This document shows positions 57,951-64,000 of a stretch of DNA of 64,000 nt, piece after piece. The DNA comes from Paguma larvata. Taxonomy: Eukaryota > Chordata > Mammalia > Carnivora > Viverridae. The notes beneath the pieces were generated by a model that did not search any database, was not told the DNA's origin, and saw nothing but the letters and a program-made list of their open reading frames with translations. Position 1 is the stretch's first letter; the number at the start of each line of letters is the position of its first letter. A program made the position numbers and the translations under genes. The DNA is taken from assembly GCA_030068075.1 (NCBI GenBank), contig CM057827.1:68772500-68836499 (forward strand). The letters run 5' to 3'.

Positions 57951-58309
57951 TCCCACTAATAGATTCTAAATTAACTGATTTGTGCTGAGGTCTGGACATT
58001 AGAATCTTTACAAGCACCTCAGCCATAAAGCTGAAGAACTGCTGTCCTTTGAATTCACAGGACCCTATGGCTCTACTATCTGCTCTTCATTTGAAAGAGA
58101 AAGTTAGGCTCAAGTCTATTTCTATATGATCAGCCTTTCCACGTATTCCCAGTATGGTGGTCTCCTTTGGAAGCAGTCTTTCTTCCTAACTACTCTGGAG
58201 CTCTTTAAGAAATTCTAGCACCAGCCCCTGTTCTTTCTCAGAAGTTATCTGGTGCTATAATTCGATATTTTCATGATTTATAGTGAAGAGCAATTTCTTT
58301 CACTGGCCT

Positions 58310-58372
58310 CTCAGTTCCTACCCAACATCTAGCATCCTGCTGGCACATAGACCTTACTGAGTAACTCTTGAC
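58310..58372 (+). mobile_element. Possible L2/MIR tail fragment
   Basis: ACATCTAGCATCCTGCTGGC then ACATAGACCTTACTGAGTAA resembles the shared L2/MIR 3' end. Too short to be sure. Confidence 0.3.
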
Positions 58373-58481
58373 AGACAGTCTAAACCCTGCCCTTGATCAG
58401 ATTTGTAATTAAGTATCCAAATCAGAACTAGCATACTTACTAATTCTACAGGAATCAGAAACAAAGTAAAACCGGGCTTAC

Positions 58482-58665
58482 TTTTCTTTATAGATTCCAA
58501 ACTCTAATTGAGAAAACGTTTTTTCTACTACAAGAGATACATGTTTTTGGAAGACATCACCATTCTCTGAGCTCCGAGCATCATTTTGGAGTAATGCTAA
58601 AGACGAAATATCACAGACTCTGAGTCTGGAGTTCTCTCTTGTCCAGCAAGACAGTGGATGCAGAA
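58482..58665 (-). other. Candidate 184-bp exon (unproven)
   Basis: On the minus strand a pyrimidine-rich acceptor (TCTCTCTTGTGTTCAG) precedes 58665, and a donor GTAAGC starts at 58481. One frame is open over 60 codons, with two bases left at each end. It includes residues such as ENGDVFQKHVSLVVEKTF. The block lies outside any repeat I recognise. I do not recognise the protein. A 60-codon open frame can occur by chance. Confidence 0.25.
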
Positions 58666-59195
58666 CTGAACACAAGAGAGACTAATGTCCGGGAGGAGAC
58701 AAGAGCCCCGAATAAGCATTTCATCTCTGTATTTATTGAGCTCACAAGTTATTCCCACGTGATGAACGTGAAGAAAACAAGATCTTACACATGTGGACGT
58801 GGAGAAAACAATCAGACAGTAATCATTAACTTGTGTGCGTAAGAAGCAAAGGGTCTGGGGGGAGGGGGCAAGTGGAGTTTGTGATCAAAGTATAGTAGTA
58901 TATTGGCTGCAGATGGAAGGTAGTTTCCTGCAGGTGATATAACAAGTTACTTGTGATCCCATTATAATATCTCGCTAGCTAACCTCGGGCACTTTCACCC
59001 CGTGGTGGTGGCTTTTTGCCCTAAGCTTTTATCTAACCCATTTATGTAAGTAGAACCGATTTCCCCACAGTGAAGATGTGTTTTCTCTTAAAGTTATGAT
59101 TATATTATATCTAATTAGGAAAGACATTGGTAGAATAAAAGCTACAACATTCATTTTGGGAAAATGAAGGAAAATCGAAAAAAGATGCTACAACA
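58666..59195. other. No recognised feature
   Basis: Unassigned. A G-rich tract (58854-58869) is the only local feature. Confidence 0.5.
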
Positions 59196-59199
59196 CTTA

Positions 59200-59750
59200 C
59201 TTTGAAGAAATGTTAGCAGCATTTTCATTAAAATCATGAACGAGGTAAATATGTTTAGTAGTTGATCCTCATTTAACATGGTTTGGGAAATTCTAGCCAA
59301 TGTAATAAGCTGAAACAAAAATAGTATGCATATCAGAAAGGTTTTCAAAATTGTTACTATTTGCAAATGATATAATTTCCATAGTGAAAACCTAAGACAT
59401 AAAACTTTGTATCTCATGGTTGGACTGCTACAATATAAATATACAAAAATAGGGGCTCCTGGATGGCTCAGTTGGTTAAGTGTCTGACTTTTGGTTTTGG
59501 CTCAGGCCATGATCTCATGGTTTGTGGGTTTGAGCCCCACATCAGACTCTGTGCAGACAGTGCAGAGCCTGCTTGGAATTCTTTGTTTTCTCTTTCTCTC
59601 TGCCTCTATCCAACTTGTGCTCTCTCTCTCTCAAATAAACTTAAAAAATTTTTTTAAATAATAAAATAAATATACAAAAATAAATAGGCTCCCTGGCTAT
59701 CAGCACTAGTCAATCCAAATAATACCAAAAAAAATCCATTTTCTAGGACA
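59200..59750 (+). mobile_element. Diverged sense L1 ORF2 (RT) fragment
   Basis: GGAAATTCTAGCCAATGTAA near 59285 and TTACTATTTGCAAATGATAT near 59353 correspond to the L1 RT region, where the consensus has GTTCTAGCCAGGGCAAT and the FADD codons TTTGCAGATGAC. The second Asp is lost. It is split by a SINE at 59452. Confidence 0.55.
59452..59665 (+). mobile_element. Feliform SINE
   Basis: Perfect 17-bp duplications (ATAAATATACAAAAATA) lie at 59435-59451 and 59666-59682. The head is GGGGCTCCTGGATGGCTCAG. Confidence 0.97.
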
Positions 59751-60279
59751 GTTTAAATATAAAGTTTTAAATATAATTTTAACAGGAAATGTGAAGTACC
59801 TTTGTATTTGCTGGTTATAGAGCTGCTAAGCCATTGGGTTTCTGTCTTATCTCTTTACTCCTCTCAGACCATGTGAATTTGCTCTTTTTCTCATGGGATT
59901 TCCAAAAGCTAAAATAACCCAAGGGTCTGGCACTTAAACAAGAGGAATTATCTTAATTTAATGGAAAACATAAAGATTACAGAACAAAGGCATATTATTT
60001 GTGTAAGTAAAGACGGGCCCCAGATGTGGTGACTTGAGAGACTGTCAGCGTCTCACTTGGAACCATTCCTAGGTGTTCTCTTCCCACCACTGCTACATAT
60101 TGGTATATGTTCCAGCATCCCTACCCCAAAATGCAGCCAAGTAAAAGAACTGGTCTCCTGATTACATGGTGAATTTGAACCCATGATCTCCTATTCCAGC
60201 GACTCCATGAATGTGTTTGAGTGCTGTGTAGTGAGTGGGGTCATTCATAAATGCACTCGTTCTTAGCTTCTTCGAAACT
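59751..60279. other. No recognised feature
   Basis: Unassigned sequence. Confidence 0.5.
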
Positions 60280-60600
60280 TATGCTAGGACTGTACTTCCC
60301 AACCCATTTGAAGTTAGGTAAGGGCATGTGACTATCTTTGGTAAAATACGAATAGAAGTAACCATGTGTCACCCCTAGATAAAAGATACAAGTGAGTCCA
60401 CTATGTACCACCTCACCACAGAATTAAATGAAGATACATGTTGAGAAGGAGCTTCCACTAGCCTGAGTCTGTATGCAACCATAATGTCCAAAACCCCCAG
60501 CCAACCCAAAGTGAGAAAGAAATAATACTTTGTGTGTGAATAAAGAAATAGCTTCTCATATTTTGGAATTTTTGTTACCATAGTCTTATGTTACTACAGT
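60280..60600 (+). mobile_element. MaLR-like LTR, tentative
   Basis: GACTGTACTTCCCAACCC near 60288, GGGCATGTGACTATCTTTGG near 60322 and GTGAATAAAGAAATAGCTTC near 60535, followed by TTTTGTTACCATAGTCTTAT, follow the same layout as the LTR at 33230-33668. The subfamily is uncertain. Confidence 0.5.
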
Positions 60601-62539
60601 CTGTCTAGAGAAAGTACATTTTAGGGTTTTTACAGAACTAGAAGTAGTCACTGGCCATTAATTCATTAGCCAGTCCAAACACGTAAAGATGACTACCAAT
60701 TGGTATCAAGCAAGAAAAAGATGGTAGCCAGTTACTAGTTCGATTTTAAGCAGCATGGAAAAATCTAACTCTGGACATTGTATTGTCACAATGCCATCAA
60801 AATCAAATGGGATGGGAACTATTAAGATTAAAGTATTATTTAGTGATCTGAGAATTGTACAAAAATAATCGACTGTTTTCCTTATTCTTTTGCTGAGATA
60901 TCACCTCTGTATTTCTTTGGGTTAACAGCTAGTTTACTCTTTAAAAGGTGTGGCTAATTTGCCCTTCTGGAGTAGCTGGGCGAGATGTTTGTTACACATG
61001 GAGGAGCAAATGACAAAGAGACGCTGGCGAGCAAGAGGCAAGAAAAAAAGAGAAGGAAATGTAAGGGAAATGCGTGGATACTATAATCTCTTGAATTTTT
61101 CCTGGAGGAACAAAGAATGATTTCAACTTAATAAAAACGGAAAAATAGGGACAAAGCAAGAGGCAAGGTAGAATAAATGGGGGCAAGGAAACCATAAAAA
61201 GCATAAAAAGATCATTAAGAAGAAAACTAGCCAAATGAGGAAAAAAAATTTTAATTATGGAATGCTTGCTTGGTTTTCTAAGTACACTAAGGATTTTTTT
61301 TCAAATGAGATGAATACAACTGATATAATGCTATTCATAAATAACCAGATCACCTTCTGCAGCACAAATTGCATTTCAGCTGACCAGTTTATAATAAATA
61401 AATATTCACCAAAGTGCATGATTCTTGAGATTGGGTCATTTAGAAACTTCCATTCCATTAAAAGTAAGTTTTATTTCCTTGACAAATGCCACTAGCTGAA
61501 ACGCCAATTGCCTGTCGGAAGGATGGCACCTGTAAGTAAAATAAACATATTTTTAATGGGATAGATGGTCAGAGTGACCTTATCTCAAGATAGCATGCAC
61601 TTTGGTGAATATTTATCGTTGAATTAAAGAGACCCTGATACAAAAGGACAGTACTTCTTTTTCATTACCTTCCCTTGCTATATGAAGACAAAACTTTTTT
61701 AAATGCTCAAATTGCTTTCAGAATTTACCAATCATTGAGTAAAACATCACACACACTATGAATAATTTGAAATAAATCTGCCGGTTCAGATTATAAATAT
61801 TAATATATGCTGAAATTAATCATACATCCTTCCAACCAAAAATTCTTATTCTATTTATCACTGATACCTTTATTTGTTCCTCGACAACATTTAATTCCTT
61901 TGCAATATATTTTCCAACAACTAAAATCTAAGGCTATTACTGATGTGAAACTGAAATGTCAAGCTACGTTTTTTTAAGTTAAAGAATAAATTCAGTGATA
62001 GGCTGTATTTTTAAATTTGTAATGTGGCAAAAAAAAAAAATCTATACTTATATTGGACCTGGGTGGAAGATTTCAACTCATGCCAGATGAAGATAGGGTA
62101 GTTCATTCAAGTGAGTGAAAATTATACCAAATCCCCAATGGAGAAAAAAGCCAGACATATTCCAAGATGTTTTTGGATGTGTAGAAGTAGATTTGCAAAA
62201 TCTACTATTTTCCAACTGTGAACGATTCTTGAATTGTGTGACTAATGTCTTTTATTTTCAAGATTGATATATGAAGTCCCATAAAGTTCAAAGGCTTCAC
62301 ACGTTTCATACCCTGTAATATTTGTAGAACTAAAACTACAGCCTCGATGTTTTGTTGAAGGAAAAAGCAAGGTTCTCCCTTCAAGCTCTGTGCCACTCTG
62401 TCTGAATCACAACCACTGCCATCAATTTTCCTACTTCATGTTCCACATTACACAAAAAGACTTCCTGGAAACAGGAAATTACCTATTGCTACATTTAAAA
62501 ATCGTACCAAAACTTAATATCTTAAAAGAACAATATTTA
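60601..62539. other. Longest stretch without a recognised repeat
   Basis: About 1.9 kb in which I can assign no transposon, exon or RNA gene. AT-rich with a few poly-A runs (62030-62040). The small frames at 60992-61495 overlap on both strands and are not supported. Confidence 0.5.
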
Positions 62540-62758
62540 GGGATGCCTTGGTGGCTCATTTGGTTGAGTGTCCGACTGTCTGAGGGCAGGATCTCGCAGT
62601 TCGGGAGTTCGAGGCCCACTTCAGGCTCTCTGAGGACAGCTCAGAGCCTGGAGGCTGCTTTGGATTCTGTCCCTCTCTCTCTGCCCCTCCCCTGCTCTCT
62701 CTTCCTCTCTCTTTCTCTCTCTCTCTCAAGAATAAATAAAACATATAAAAAATTTTTT
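62540..62758 (+). mobile_element. Feliform SINE
   Basis: The head is GGGATGCCTTGGTGGCTCAT and the body is CT-rich, with an A-rich tail. Flanks AAAGAACAATATTTA and AAAGAATATTTA suggest target-site duplication with a 3-bp indel. Confidence 0.93.
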
Positions 62759-62764
62759 TAAAGA

Positions 62765-63170
62765 ATATTTATTATCTTTCAGAAATTTGGGAGCAGCTCA
62801 GCTGGGGGATTCGGGCCCTGGGCATCGTGTGAGGTTCTGTGCAATGTTCGCTGGAGATGGATGACACACCTCCCACGACTACTCTCCTCAGCAGGGTGCT
62901 GCTGGCTACTGCCCAGAACCTCAGTTCCCCCGTGAACAGGCCTGTTCACTGGGTGGCTGAGAAGGAGCAATCCGAGAGACCAAAGCTGAAGCTTCATTTC
63001 CTCTTAGAGCCTAGCCTCAGAAGAAGTACTGTCTCTTTCATGGCATGCTATTTGTCACACAGGACCAATCCTAACTGACCATGAAAGGAGATTACACAAA
63101 AGCATGAAGACCAAGAGGCAAGGAGGATTGGAAGCAAATTTAGGGTCTGACGACCACTGTCTGCCCATGG
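62765..63170 (+). mobile_element. LTR-like ancient block, tentative
   Basis: GGAGCAGCTCAGCTGGGGG, GGGTGGCTGAGAAGGAGC and the closing CAAGAGGCAAGGAGGATTGG recall ERVL-type LTRs, but the order is incomplete. Frames at 62839-63078 and 62779-62997 overlap on opposite strands and are by-products. Confidence 0.3.
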
Positions 63171-64000
63171 TCTTAAAGGATGGATGTCACTCCCACATGC
63201 AAAATATACACATCCAACTGAAAGGCCAACAACAATCTTAATCTATTATAGCAAAGAGTTCTTCTCAATCTCAACACCTGTGAACTAGAGAAGACATCTA
63301 TCTGGATGTGTGCATGTGTGCACATACACGTGCACACACACACACACACACGCACACACACACACACCATCAATGGTGGGGGAGAGATAAGGTGACCAGT
63401 GTAGATCCATTCAAAAAAAAGAGAAAACAGGAGATACATAGGAATCGGTGGTTGTTAAAAATTCTAAAATCCAGGCAGTTGTGTGTTGGCAGCTTCTTGA
63501 TTAGGCCTGGGCCCTATTCTCTAGGAAATATCTTCACAGCTCCTGGCTCTGCCCTCTGGACTCTTGATCCTACTCTCCGTCATATAACCCTCATCTTTGC
63601 ATCATAAATGGCCAATGTGTTTAGATGAATAATTTTCTCTTGCTTCATGCCTATAGCAGTTCAGAGGTCCAAAGGCCTCTTTTCGTTTTGTCTTTGTCCC
63701 TTTTAATTCAAGCAGTGTTTACCATAGTGTAATTCTCTTAAAAACCTATGGGCATCCTGTGAAGCTATTGGCTTCATTCCCTTAGACAAAATCCACACCC
63801 ACACATTAAGTTCTTCTCTACCTTGAGATTCTTGGAAAGTTCGTGTAAGCCAACACACTTGGTACTGACAGGAGCCCTCTAGTTTATAACAGGATCCATG
63901 AAGTACACCTGTGAGGTTCTTAAAGGAATCTTTTTCTGTTTGAGGCACCACTTTAAATCTGTTTGAGGTTATAATAGAGTTCTTCGGTCTTACCCTCAGT
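63171..64000. other. No recognised gene; contains a TG/CA tract
   Basis: Apart from the alternating purine-pyrimidine tract at 63307-63367, I see nothing I can assign. Open frames here are short and partly made by the CA repeat. Confidence 0.5.
63307..63367. repeat. (TG)n/(CA)n alternating tract
   Basis: TGTGTGCATGTGTGCACAT leads into about 20 CA units with single CG interruptions, almost fully alternating pyrimidine/purine. Confidence 0.95.

Larger units (their letters stand above)
57429..58044. mobile_element. MER5A split by an L1 fragment and a SINE
   Basis: Three pieces join into one MER5A. The left end is AGTGCTTCTCAAACGTGCT at 57430. The middle is CTGCTGCCTGGCTCTGCC near 57706. The right part is AGATTCTAAATTAACTGATT near 57961 to CTGAAGAACTGCTG at 58044. 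The two interruptions are annotated separately. Confidence 0.8.

Overview
The window is a repeat-dominated, AT-rich piece of mammalian nuclear DNA with no recognisable intact protein-coding gene. The lineage can be read from the repeats. There are 19 copies of a tRNA-Lys-derived carnivore SINE whose head reads like GCGCCTGGGTGGCTCAGTCGG, followed by a CT-rich stretch and an A-rich tail. There are also L1 copies with the 3' UTR type found with that SINE in cat-family genomes. I infer a felid or close feliform genome. Ancient mammal-wide repeats (L2, MIR, MER5A, Tigger1, a Tigger3-like MITE, MaLR-type LTRs) fill most of the rest.

Layout. 1-1930: an antisense L1 remnant, an L2 3' end and an AT-rich tract. 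2880-5605: an L1 whose 5' UTR is joined directly to the end of ORF2. 5606-20215: one old L1 split by a nearly complete younger L1 (7874-14690), a second younger L1 3' end (17517-18580) and several SINEs. 21975-29720: an antisense L1ME split by a sense L1 (22096-27775) that seems to carry a 3' transduced tail. 29984-32500: mostly unassigned, with one MIR. 32540-34190: antisense L1 split by an MLT1-like LTR. 34962-37456: a complete Tigger1 with terminal repeats, TA duplications and a decayed minus-strand transposase. 37500-40200: L1 remnants broken by two LTR-like elements. 41000-46465: another sense L1 with a tandem-repeat 5' UTR and a deletion across the endonuclease region. 46720-52110: antisense L1/HAL1 remnants with SINEs. 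52110-64000: the least repeat-dense part. It holds an ancient minisatellite of about 26 bp period (54735-55460), MER5A copies, a Tigger3-like MITE, MIR and L2 fragments, and the longest stretch in which I recognise nothing (60600-62540).

No gene network is visible. The only enzymes encoded are relics: L1 ORF1/ORF2 pseudogenes, which act in target-primed reverse transcription and would have mobilised the SINEs, and a Tigger1 DDE transposase pseudogene. Two short stretches (minus 58482-58665 and plus 53563-53608) have exon-like splice signals and an open frame. They are listed as candidates only. The most unusual structures are the 26-bp minisatellite, the candidate L1 3' transduction, the nested L1 stack and a perfect 30-nt inverted match at 29429/30376. 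I found no evidence for an undescribed multi-gene system. All family names come from my recall of consensus sequences, and boundaries are accurate to roughly 10-30 bp unless target-site duplications (TSDs) fix them.
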